In this document: positions 1 to 4,870 of the stretch, one piece after another
Position numbering within the stretch: position 1 is the first letter of the stretch
Layout: the number at the start of each line of letters is the position of its first letter
DNA from: CAXGTL01 sp964645705
GTDB lineage: Archaea; Nanobdellota; Nanobdellia; Woesearchaeales; CAXGTL01
Length of the DNA stretch: 5,529 nucleotides
Assembly: GCA_964645705.1 (NCBI GenBank)
Contig: CAZYAB010000016.1
Span: 1 to 5,529, forward strand
Direction of reading: 5' to 3'
Notes under the pieces: generated by a model
The model's input: only the letters and a program-made list of their open reading frames with translations
What the model was told of the DNA's origin: nothing
The model's database searches: none
Position numbers and translations under genes: made by a program

Positions 1-151
1 TCTTATCCATTCCTTTCGGACCAAGAGTAGTTCTAACTGTTTCTGCTACTAGTTTTGCAGCCATTATATTTGTTTTTTGAGCTTGTCTTCCTTGACTTCT
101 TTGTGTATCTTGTGGTAATATGAATATTGGTTGTACATTTTGATTTGTCAT
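1..151 (-). CDS. ths: Thermosome (group II chaperonin) subunit, N-terminal 50 codons, cut by the left window edge
   Basis: This is the start of a group II chaperonin subunit, the archaeal relative of CCT/TRiC, which forms a cytosolic double-ring ATPase that folds proteins. Reading the minus strand from the ATG at 151 gives 50 residues with no stop. They begin MTNQNVQPIFILPQDTQ and reach VRTTLGPKGMDK at residues 39-50. The 'P-I-hydrophobic-LP' opening and the R-T-T-L-G-P-K-G-M-D-K stretch are hallmarks of the thermosome/CCT equatorial domain; the GPKG loop helps bind nucleotide. The family is usually about 520-550 residues, so about 90% of the gene lies left of the window. The start is fixed by a GGGGGAT Shine-Dalgarno 9 nt upstream and by the usual short N-terminal extension before the first conserved residues. 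A TATA box and an inverted repeat lie upstream. Family assignment is firm; which paralogue it is cannot be told. Confidence 0.93.
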   Translation of the reverse strand, partial: MTNQNVQPIFILPQDTQRSQGRQAQKTNIMAAKLVAETVRTTLGPKGMDK

Positions 152-158
152 ATTATCA

Positions 159-165
159 ATCCCCC
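159..165 (-). promoter_or_regulatory. Shine-Dalgarno of the thermosome gene
   Basis: On the minus strand GGGGGAT lies with 9 nt between the G-run and the ATG at 151. It can pair with the CCUCC core of archaeal 16S rRNA, allowing one G-U pair. The same heptamer at the same spacing precedes the zinc-ribbon gene at 1141, whereas the other genes with visible upstream DNA lack such a site. Confidence 0.75.
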
Positions 166-203
166 TAAGTTTTTGATTAAAATTAGCTTTAAATTGCGGT
201 TTT

Positions 204-219
204 TGGGAACACTATCCCA
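204..219. repeat. Inverted repeat beside the thermosome TATA box, candidate operator
   Basis: TGGGA, six bases, TCCCA: a perfect 5-bp dyad that abuts the downstream edge of the minus-strand TATA box (220-227). It lies between that box and the predicted transcription start near 196. In archaea a repressor bound here would block polymerase recruitment. It is the most GC-containing element of an otherwise AT-rich spacer. It does not obviously match the heat-shock regulator Phr site known from Pyrococcus. An operator role is inference; a chance dyad remains possible. Confidence 0.4.
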
Positions 220-227
220 TATATAAA
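220..227 (-). promoter_or_regulatory. TATA box of the thermosome gene
   Basis: The minus strand reads TTTATATA, matching the archaeal TATA consensus. A start about 27 nt downstream would fall near 196 and give a leader of roughly 46 nt that contains the Shine-Dalgarno. Between 152 and 273 I see only this promoter, the adjoining inverted repeat and AT-rich spacer. Confidence 0.6.
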
Positions 228-273
228 TGTTATTATTATAACAAACCACCAATTTTTTAAATATAATAAAGAA

Positions 274-378
274 CTATCTCTTCATCTTTCTTCTTCTTCT
301 TTCTTTTTTAATCTTTTTACGTTGCCACTTCCAACGCATTTGCTTTCTCTTCTTCCATCTTCTAGAGCTTCTTTTCAT
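274..378 (-). CDS. rpl41e: Ribosomal protein eL41 (L41e), 34 codons
   Basis: This very small gene encodes 34 residues, nearly all Arg, Lys and Trp. Residues 14-34 begin MRWKWQRKKIKK and end RRRRKMKR. They line up almost without gaps with eL41, the 25-residue protein of the eukaryotic and archaeal large subunit (typical start MRAKWRKKRMRRL), which bridges the two subunits near the decoding site. Conserved points are M14-R15, K17-W18, K21 and the RRRRKM tail, with about one residue missing near the end. The start at 378 is preferred over the internal Met14 (codon at 337-339). The TTTATAAA box at 402-409 is centred 27.5 nt before 378, the leaderless spacing used by three other genes here, and no Shine-Dalgarno precedes either ATG. 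This start adds 13 basic residues (MKRSSRRWKKRKQ) not present in typical eL41. An unrelated basic microprotein is possible but less likely, given the match and the eS6 neighbour. Confidence 0.72.
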   Translation of the reverse strand: MKRSSRRWKKRKQMRWKWQRKKIKKERRRRKMKR

Positions 379-394
379 TAATAATAGAAAAATA

Positions 395-412
395 ACATTT
401 ATTTATAAATGT
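395..412. repeat. 18-bp perfect dyad over the eL41 TATA box
   Basis: ACATTTAT, TT, ATAAATGT: two perfect 8-bp arms that enclose the TATA box of eL41 in the 88-bp divergent spacer between eL41 and eS6. It could be a regulator site shared by the two ribosomal genes, or a by-product of the self-complementary TATA box in AT-rich DNA. Only the sequence symmetry is observed. Confidence 0.35.
402..409 (-). promoter_or_regulatory. TATA box of eL41 (leaderless promoter)
   Basis: TTTATAAA is centred 27.5 nt before the eL41 ATG at 378, so the transcript should begin at or next to the start codon. The box is self-complementary, but the plus-strand eS6 gene has its own better-placed copy at 435-442, so this one is assigned to the minus strand. 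Confidence 0.6.
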
Positions 413-434
413 ATGTGTTTAAATAAACCAAATA

Positions 435-442
435 TTTATAAA
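435..442 (+). promoter_or_regulatory. TATA box of eS6 (leaderless promoter)
   Basis: TTTATAAA is centred 28.5 nt before the ATG at 467. This predicts a transcript starting at or within a few bases of that ATG. It also means the upstream in-frame ATG at 413 precedes the promoter and cannot be in the main transcript. Confidence 0.68.
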
Positions 443-466
443 GGAAACCTGAAAACTATATATAAC

Positions 467-979
467 ATGGTAGATTTCAAATTAGTAATATCAGACCCAA
501 AGTCTGGAAAAACATTGCAAAGAGAAGTAAAGGAAAATGATGGTAATTATTTCCTTAATAAAAAGATAGGAGATAAAGTAGATGGCAATAGCTTTGGATT
601 ACAAGGATATGAGTTTGAGATAGCAGGTGGTTCTGATTACTGCGGTTTTCCTATGAAAAAAGGCATTCCTGGTAGTAAAAGAAAAAAAGTATTGACAAAA
701 AAAGCAGTGGGTTTTAAAGGTGTTGCTAAAGGTAGAACAAAGAAAAAAAAGAAGAAAAGACCTAAAAGAAAAGGTCTAAGAAGGAAAAAAACAGTATGCG
801 GAGAAATAATACATGAAAAAATATCACAAATCAATCTAAAGATTCTAAAAACAGGCAAAGAAAACCTATTTGAACCTTCAAAACCAGAAGAAAAAGCACC
901 AGCAAAAGATAAAAAATCTGAAGAAAAGCCAGCTGAAAAAAAACAAGAAACTAAACCAGAACCAAAACAAAAAAAATAA
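467..979 (+). CDS. rps6e: 30S ribosomal protein eS6 with a lysine-rich insertion and Lys/Glu/Pro tail
   Basis: eS6 is a small-subunit ribosomal protein of archaea and eukaryotes. The 170-residue product opens MVDFKLVISDPKSGK, followed by IGDKVDG (34-40), GLQGYEFEIAGGSD (44-57), the invariant GFPM (60-63), and RRKKTVCGEIIHEKISQIN (105-123). All fit the archaeal eS6 core. The family usually ends soon after the equivalent of residue 130. Here residues 131-170 form a low-complexity Lys/Glu/Pro/Ala tail, probably disordered. A second oddity is the basic loop at about 90-107 (six consecutive lysines at 92-97), which seems about ten residues longer than in other archaea. The reading frame is open back to an ATG at 413. 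The start at 467 is chosen because family homology begins exactly there and because the TATA box at 435-442 is placed for a leaderless start. It lies upstream of aIF2-gamma, as in many archaea, and divergent from eL41. Confidence 0.95.
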   Translation: MVDFKLVISDPKSGKTLQREVKENDGNYFLNKKIGDKVDGNSFGLQGYEFEIAGGSDYCGFPMKKGIPGSKRKKVLTKKAVGFKGVAKGRTKKKKKKRPKRKGLRRKKTVCGEIIHEKISQINLKILKTGKENLFEPSKPEEKAPAKDKKSEEKPAEKKQETKPEPKQKK

Positions 980-1015
980 TTCTAAATTCTATAACAATCA
1001 AATAAATCTTACCTA

Positions 1016-1020
1016 TTTTT
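1016..1020 (+). terminator. Possible oligo-T terminator after eS6
   Basis: Five thymines occur 36 nt beyond the eS6 stop, in an otherwise mixed AT spacer and before the next promoter. Archaeal polymerase can stop on short U-runs without a hairpin, but five T in AT-rich DNA is weak evidence. Confidence 0.25.
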
Positions 1021-1070
1021 CGTAATATTCCTAACCAACCATATAAAACATATACATAATATAAAAAATA

Positions 1071-1078
1071 TTTATATA
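1071..1078 (+). promoter_or_regulatory. TATA box of the zinc-ribbon gene
   Basis: TTTATATA, identical to the thermosome box. A start about 27 nt on, near 1101, would give a leader of about 40 nt with a Shine-Dalgarno. The stretch 980-1140 holds only this promoter, the dyads below and AT-rich spacer. Confidence 0.55.
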
Positions 1079-1088
1079 GTAAAAAAAC

Positions 1089-1102
1089 ATATAGTTCTAT
1101 AT
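1089..1102. repeat. Inverted repeat at the predicted transcription start of the zinc-ribbon gene
   Basis: ATATAG, TT, CTATAT: perfect 6-bp arms that end at the predicted transcription start. Just downstream, CGAA (1110-1113) pairs with TTCG (1119-1122) and the palindromes AACGTT and TTCGAA overlap. Either could be an operator or a small leader hairpin. AT-rich background makes the first dyad only moderately surprising. Confidence 0.35.
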
Positions 1103-1126
1103 ATCAGACCGAAAAACGTTCGAAAT

Positions 1127-1133
1127 GGGGGAT
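1127..1133 (+). promoter_or_regulatory. Shine-Dalgarno of the zinc-ribbon gene
   Basis: GGGGGAT with 9 nt between the G-run and the ATG at 1141. It decides the start: the in-frame ATG at 1132 overlaps this site and would have no room for it, and the ATG at 1125 is in another frame that stops after ten codons. Confidence 0.75.
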
Positions 1134-1140
1134 GAGATTT

Positions 1141-1266
1141 ATGAAAAACAGATTTGAAGAATGCTCTTTTTGTGATACATTACTAGACAATAGACAAGTA
1201 TGCGCTACATGCCACACAAGTTATAATGGCATAGAACTTAGGGAAGAAGACAACGGCGACTGGTAA
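1141..1266 (+). CDS. 41-residue zinc-ribbon microprotein, function unknown
   Basis: A complete small gene of 41 codons plus TAA. The product has Cys8-x2-Cys11, nine residues, Cys21-x2-Cys24 (EECSFCDTLL and VCATCHTSY), the four-cysteine pattern of a minimal zinc ribbon, with His25 right after the last cysteine. The C-terminus is acidic (LREEDNGDW, 33-41). No membrane segment is present. I do not recognise a named family. Comparable zinc ribbons bind nucleic acid, ribosomes or partner proteins, so a role with the translation apparatus is a guess from its place between eS6 and aIF2-gamma. Evidence that it is real: a good Shine-Dalgarno, its own TATA box, four correctly spaced cysteines, a clean stop, and a fit between eS6 and the aIF2-gamma promoter with no overlap. 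It differs from its neighbours in having a leader of about 40 nt. Confidence 0.78.
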   Translation: MKNRFEECSFCDTLLDNRQVCATCHTSYNGIELREEDNGDW

Positions 1267-1309
1267 ATGCAAAATCATGTTCTTGTAGATATTTACATAT
1301 AGAGTTAAA

Positions 1310-1317
1310 TTTATAAA
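1310..1317 (+). promoter_or_regulatory. TATA box of aIF2-gamma (leaderless promoter)
   Basis: TTTATAAA is centred 27.5 nt before the ATG at 1341, and no Shine-Dalgarno is seen before that ATG. This predicts a leaderless transcript independent of the zinc-ribbon gene, although read-through from it remains possible. Confidence 0.68.
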
Positions 1318-1340
1318 GAAACTATATTTCTTTTATATAG

Positions 1341-2588
1341 ATGGCTAAAAAGAAAATAGAAAAACAAGAAAAAGCAATCCAACCAGAAATAAACATAGGA
1401 TTAATAGGACACGTAGACCACGGAAAAACAACTTTAACAGAAAAATTATCAGGTAAATGGACAGACACCCATTCTGAAGAACTTAAAAGAGGAATTACAA
1501 TCAGATTAGGATATGCTGATTCTAGTTTTTATATATGCGCTAATTGTGGTTATACAACAAAAGCAATATGTCCAAAATGTAAAGAACAATGCGGATTTCT
1601 GAGGAAAGTAAGTTTTGTAGATGCACCAGGACACGAATCATTAATGGCAACAATGTTATCAGGAGCAACCATAATGGATGGAGCGTTGTTATTGGTTGCT
1701 GCAAATGAAAAATGTCCTCAACCACAAACAAGAGAACACCTAATGGCTTTAGAAATTATGGATCTTAAGAAAATAATAGTATTACAAAACAAGATAGACA
1801 TTGTTTCTAAAGAAAGAGCAATTGAAAATTACAAAGAAATAAAAGAATTCTTAAAAGGAACAAAATATGAAAACGCACCAATAATACCCATCAGTGCTCA
1901 GCAAGGTGCAAATGTTGACAAAGTAATAGAAGCAATTGAAAAATTCATACCAACTCCTGAAAGATTTCTTGAAAAAGATCCTTTGATGTTTATTGCTAGA
2001 AGCTTTGACATAAACAAACCAGGTTCTGATCCACTAAAAATGGTTGGAGGCATATTAGGCGGAGCATTGTTCAGAGGAAAACTAAAAATAGGAGATAAAA
2101 TTGAGATAAAACCTGGCCAAATATATCAAGAAAAGAATCAACAAAAATGGGAACCTATAATTGCAACTATTATTGCACTTAAAACAGGCGGACAAGATGT
2201 TGACCAAGTTGTACCAGGAGGTTCAATAGGAGTATTAACAAGCCTTGACCCAAGCATTGTAAAATCAGACTCATTAACAGGCAATGTTGCAGGTCACAAA
2301 GGCAAGCTACCAAAAGTATTGAATGAGTTCAAACTAGAAGTACACTTACTTGACAGAGTAGTTGGTACCAAAGATGAATTAGAAGTAAAGCCAATTAAAT
2401 TAAGAGAAACACTGATGCTCAATGTAAACAGTGCTGCAACAATCGGCATTGTACAAAACATAAAGAAAAACACGATACAATGCACATTAAAAAGACCAAT
2501 ATGTGTTGGTTATGGTGCAAGGATTACTATTTCTAGATTGATTGGTCAAAGGTTTAGATTGATTGGTTATGGTATTTTGAAAGAATAG
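1341..2588 (+). CDS. eif2g: Translation initiation factor aIF2, gamma subunit (GTPase)
   Basis: This is the GTP-binding core of archaeal initiation factor 2, which with alpha and beta subunits brings Met-tRNAi to the small ribosomal subunit in the cytosol. The 415 residues match the usual archaeal length. Visible motifs: P-loop GHVDHGKT (23-30), switch 1 with RGITIRLGYAD (50-60), a zinc knuckle with Cys66, Cys69, Cys77 and Cys80 (plus Cys84), G3 DAPGH (94-98), G4 NKID (150-153) and G5 SAQ (185-187). Beta-barrel domains 2 and 3 follow. Family signatures there include RSFDINKPG (220-228), GGILGG (236-241), LEVHLLDRVVGT (332-343) and the C-terminal RLIGYGILKE. The gamma-specific WTDTHSEELKRGITI and zinc knuckle separate it from EF1A and SelB. 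The first ATG after the TATA box is used. It is downstream of eS6, a common archaeal pairing, and converges on the next gene with an 11-bp gap. No key residue is missing. Confidence 0.98.
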   Translation: MAKKKIEKQEKAIQPEINIGLIGHVDHGKTTLTEKLSGKWTDTHSEELKRGITIRLGYADSSFYICANCGYTTKAICPKCKEQCGFLRKVSFVDAPGHESLMATMLSGATIMDGALLLVAANEKCPQPQTREHLMALEIMDLKKIIVLQNKIDIVSKERAIENYKEIKEFLKGTKYENAPIIPISAQQGANVDKVIEAIEKFIPTPERFLEKDPLMFIARSFDINKPGSDPLKMVGGILGGALFRGKLKIGDKIEIKPGQIYQEKNQQKWEPIIATIIALKTGGQDVDQVVPGGSIGVLTSLDPSIVKSDSLTGNVAGHKGKLPKVLNEFKLEVHLLDRVVGTKDELEVKPIKLRETLMLNVNSAATIGIVQNIKKNTIQCTLKRPICVGYGARITISRLIGQRFRLIGYGILKE

Positions 2589-2599
2589 TATGAAAGAAT

Positions 2600-3598
2600 T
2601 CACAACCCCTTCTTAACCCTTTCACAGAATTCAACAGCACCATCATAATAAGTCTTTACAGGATCTTTATCATTCTTTATCAAGACATGAAGAATCTTAT
2701 CAGAACCATCATCTGATCTTTTTAAGTTTTTTAATTGGTTGTGTTCCTGTCCAAATATCTCTTTTTCAGTCTTGTGCAGTCTTTCCAACCTATCTCTTAT
2801 TTTCTTAATGTTTAAGATAATCTTATTCTTATCTTTTTTCTGATTATAACCGTCTTTCATTGCTTCACTTATCTGATTATACCAAACCTTGTTCACCTTT
2901 ATTTTCTCTCTTAAATCTTTGCTTCCGCCTTTTTTATTACTATAAACTCTGCCAATTGCAAAATTCAAAACCTTGCATTTATCTTCTACAGATTGCAACA
3001 CTTTTTTTAATTCTTTTTCACCTGAAATTTTTATGGGCCGCAGTTTTCTACTGAATAATTTTTTTTCAGGTATTATCTCTATTTCTTCTCTTCTTAAAGA
3101 ACCAGTTAAATAAAGAACAGTAACAAACATAAATGATATAACAAAATTCAAACCTGCTAATTTATTTACATCCATGTTCTTAAAAAGAGCTACATCAGAA
3201 ACATTTCCAATAAACAAAAACAAGATAATCAAAACCAAAGGCAATATCCAAAGAATATTCAAATTCCTATGCTTGGGTTTTTCAATAACAGCAATTGAGA
3301 TAATCAAGCAAACAATAGTTGGTAAAAATCCTACAAGAACATAAAACAGTTTTGCACTTGTTGACATTGCTAACCATAATAAAAAGAACAAAGAAATCCC
3401 AACACATAAAAAAATCATTGTTCTTGACAAAATATGGAACCGTTTTTTCTTAACAATCTTAAAAGATTTATTAATTGATTTTTTATTATAACCATAATTC
3501 AAAAGATGTTTTTTAATAACTTCTTCAGAATACCCGTTTGTTAATTGTTCATCAATATACTTGTTCAAAGGATGAACACTACCTCTTTTTTTAACCAT
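2600..3598 (-). CDS. Four-helix membrane protein with N-terminal 'GYS' helical module and charged C-terminal region, function unknown
   Basis: I do not recognise a functional family. Residues 9-47 form a small predicted helical module (HPLNKYIDEQLTNGYS, then EVIKKHLLNYGY). This pattern of two helices with GYS-EE-I and L-x-x-x-GY recurs at the ends of many uncharacterised DPANN membrane proteins. A basic linker (47-59) leads to four hydrophobic segments at about 59-78, 83-105, 114-131 and 149-167. Residues 168-332 are soluble, rich in Lys, Glu and Asp, and largely helical, with a likely coiled stretch at about 255-295 (ILNIKKIRDRLERLHKTEKE). Positive charges before the first and after the last segment suggest both ends face the cytoplasm. 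No catalytic motif is evident. The start at 3598 is supported by a TTTATAAA box centred 26.5 nt upstream. It follows the permease pair on the same strand but has its own promoter, so a link to transport is unproven. Confidence 0.85.
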   Translation of the reverse strand: MVKKRGSVHPLNKYIDEQLTNGYSEEVIKKHLLNYGYNKKSINKSFKIVKKKRFHILSRTMIFLCVGISLFFLLWLAMSTSAKLFYVLVGFLPTIVCLIISIAVIEKPKHRNLNILWILPLVLIILFLFIGNVSDVALFKNMDVNKLAGLNFVISFMFVTVLYLTGSLRREEIEIIPEKKLFSRKLRPIKISGEKELKKVLQSVEDKCKVLNFAIGRVYSNKKGGSKDLREKIKVNKVWYNQISEAMKDGYNQKKDKNKIILNIKKIRDRLERLHKTEKEIFGQEHNQLKNLKRSDDGSDKILHVLIKNDKDPVKTYYDGAVEFCERVKKGL

Positions 3599-3620
3599 AT
3601 ATGTTTCTATATAAATTATG

Positions 3621-3628
3621 TTTATAAA
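3621..3628 (-). promoter_or_regulatory. TATA box of the 332-aa membrane protein (leaderless promoter)
   Basis: TTTATAAA is centred 26.5 nt before the ATG at 3598. A second AT-rich box (minus-strand TTTATATA, about 3607-3614) is too close to the ATG to serve a leaderless start. No Shine-Dalgarno is visible. Confidence 0.62.
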
Positions 3629-3637
3629 GGTTACTAT

Positions 3638-3642
3638 AAAAA
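3638..3642 (-). terminator. Possible oligo-T terminator after the permease pair
   Basis: On the minus strand five thymines occur eight bases after the stop codon of the second permease and just before the TATA box of the next gene. The position is right, but the run is short and has no hairpin. Confidence 0.3.
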
Positions 3643-3649
3643 TAATGCT

Positions 3650-4870
3650 TTACTCCCACCTTAAAGCATCTGTTGCCTGCAACTTGCTAGCTTGTCGCGC
3701 AGGCAAATAACCAGAACCAGCTCCAACTAAAAAAGCAAACAACAAACAGCCAGTTGTCAACCACCAAGGAAAACCAGGCCTTAACATTGAAAGACCATTT
3801 GCTGCAGCAACCACGCCGCCTATTTTAGCAATTATATAGCCAAGTGTTACGCCAACAATGCCACCTAATAATCCTAATAAACCAGATTCTATTACAAATA
3901 CAATCAAAATATGGTGATTCTTAGCACCAATTGCTTTCATCACGCCTATTTCTTGTGTTCTTTCTAATATAGAAGTATACATTGTGTTAGTTATATTGAT
4001 TGCAGCAACAACTACAGAGATCAAAGCAATTATAACTAGAACTCCGTTTAAGACAAGAATTATATTTGTAAAAATTGCCATCATGTCTTCAAAAGTTTGT
4101 ACTGAAAAATCTTCTTCACCTTCTTTCAAATTTCTGTGTTTTCTAAATTTCTCTTTTACTTTATCAGCCAGCTCTGTTGGTTTTTCCCCTGGTGCAACCC
4201 TGACATAAATATATTCAAAATCCTCAATATCAAATATTTGTTTAAATCCTTCTATTGATAAATAAACATTAGAATCATCACCAGGATTTCCAACTTCTTC
4301 ATAAAATCCCAACACTTCTATTTCTACATCATTTATCTCAATTTTATCCCCGACACTAATTGATTTTTTAAACAACCTATTAGGAATTGTATAAGAATAA
4401 CCCAAAGTAGCTTTTAATGTATCCCCGCCTTTTAAAACTCTTCCATCTATAATTTGTATTCCTGCGAACATTTCCTCAATTAATCTTTTTTCTTTTGCAT
4501 CAGTCGACATTCCCATAACATAAGGATATTTTTCTTTATAATCTTTATATTTTACTTTTCCTGATGTTATCATCATTCCGCTTGCTTCATCAACACCGTT
4601 TATTTTTCTAATAAAATCTAACTCATCTTCTGTAAACAAGATATTGCTCGTACCCGGAGGCTGTGTAAGACCACCGCCAGGCATTAAAAAAATTTTATCA
4701 GTGCCCATTTCCTGAGCAAAACCATCCATGTACGCATTTATTCCTTGGCCAAAGCTGATCAATGCATAGATTGCAGTAACACCTATTAAAATAGACAACA
4801 CACTAAGAAAACTTCTAAGTCTTCTGTTAAACAAATTCTTTATTGAATATTTTAATATGTCAAATATCAT
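3650..4870 (-). CDS. MacB/FtsX-type ABC transporter permease, complete
   Basis: This membrane subunit of a type VII (MacB/LolCDE-like) ABC system couples a cytoplasmic ATPase to work on extracytoplasmic substrates such as peptides, lipoproteins or antimicrobials. The substrate cannot be told from sequence. The 406 residues match the family. A cytoplasmic start (ILKYSIKNLFNRRLRSFLSVLSILIG) enters transmembrane helix 1 at about 21-43. A large extracytoplasmic MacB-PCD domain covers about 44-268, with LFTEDELDFIRKINGV (78-93) and DFSVQ (254-258). Helices 2-4 lie at about 269-292, 322-348 and 368-389. Between helices 2 and 3 is ERTQEIGVMKAIGA (303-316), the family signature thought to contact the ATPase. 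The ending GYLPARQASKLQATDALRWE is also typical. The ATG overlaps the stop of the upstream paralogue by 4 bp, so the two are almost surely cotranscribed and translationally coupled. No ATPase is in the window. Confidence 0.95.
   Translation of the reverse strand: MIFDILKYSIKNLFNRRLRSFLSVLSILIGVTAIYALISFGQGINAYMDGFAQEMGTDKIFLMPGGGLTQPPGTSNILFTEDELDFIRKINGVDEASGMMITSGKVKYKDYKEKYPYVMGMSTDAKEKRLIEEMFAGIQIIDGRVLKGGDTLKATLGYSYTIPNRLFKKSISVGDKIEINDVEIEVLGFYEEVGNPGDDSNVYLSIEGFKQIFDIEDFEYIYVRVAPGEKPTELADKVKEKFRKHRNLKEGEEDFSVQTFEDMMAIFTNIILVLNGVLVIIALISVVVAAINITNTMYTSILERTQEIGVMKAIGAKNHHILIVFVIESGLLGLLGGIVGVTLGYIIAKIGGVVAAANGLSMLRPGFPWWLTTGCLLFAFLVGAGSGYLPARQASKLQATDALRWE
4096..4123 (-). repeat. 28-bp identical segment, copy in the second permease
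   Basis: This segment is base-for-base the same as 5319-5346 in the upstream paralogue. Both copies are in the same frame and encode EGEEDFSVQ near the end of the extracytoplasmic domain. The flanking sequence is clearly diverged, and the next base on the high-coordinate side of each copy differs. Confidence 0.8.

Noticed and set aside
271..340. TTC-rich tract that could be a simple-sequence repeat
   Set aside because: Read on the minus strand it is the Arg/Lys (AGA/AAG) codon run of the eL41 gene.
413..466. Upstream ATG at 413 as the eS6 start, adding 18 residues
   Set aside because: The added residues are not part of eS6, family homology begins exactly at the Met codon at 467, and the TATA box at 435-442 would lie inside the coding region.
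637..858. Minus-strand ORF of 73 codons opposite eS6
   Set aside because: Its Phe/Leu-rich product is the complement of the lysine-rich eS6 stretch; no promoter or ribosome site, and eS6 is certain.
1540..2485. Two minus-strand ORFs of 63 codons (1540-1731 and 2294-2485) inside aIF2-gamma
   Set aside because: Both lie wholly within the well-supported aIF2-gamma gene and show no family motif or start signal.
2534..2566. Repeated AGATTGATTGGT near the 3' end of aIF2-gamma
   Set aside because: It encodes the family-typical ISR-IG...RLIGYG ending, where the protein itself repeats similar residues; codon bias explains the match.
2578..2599. Direct repeat TGAAAGAAT (2578-2586 and 2591-2599) around the aIF2-gamma stop
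   Set aside because: Nine bases repeated once in AT-rich DNA at a convergent gene junction; no flanking features of an insertion or attachment site.
2860..3054. Plus-strand ORF of 64 codons inside the 332-aa membrane protein gene
   Set aside because: Antisense shadow with no promoter or recognisable domain.
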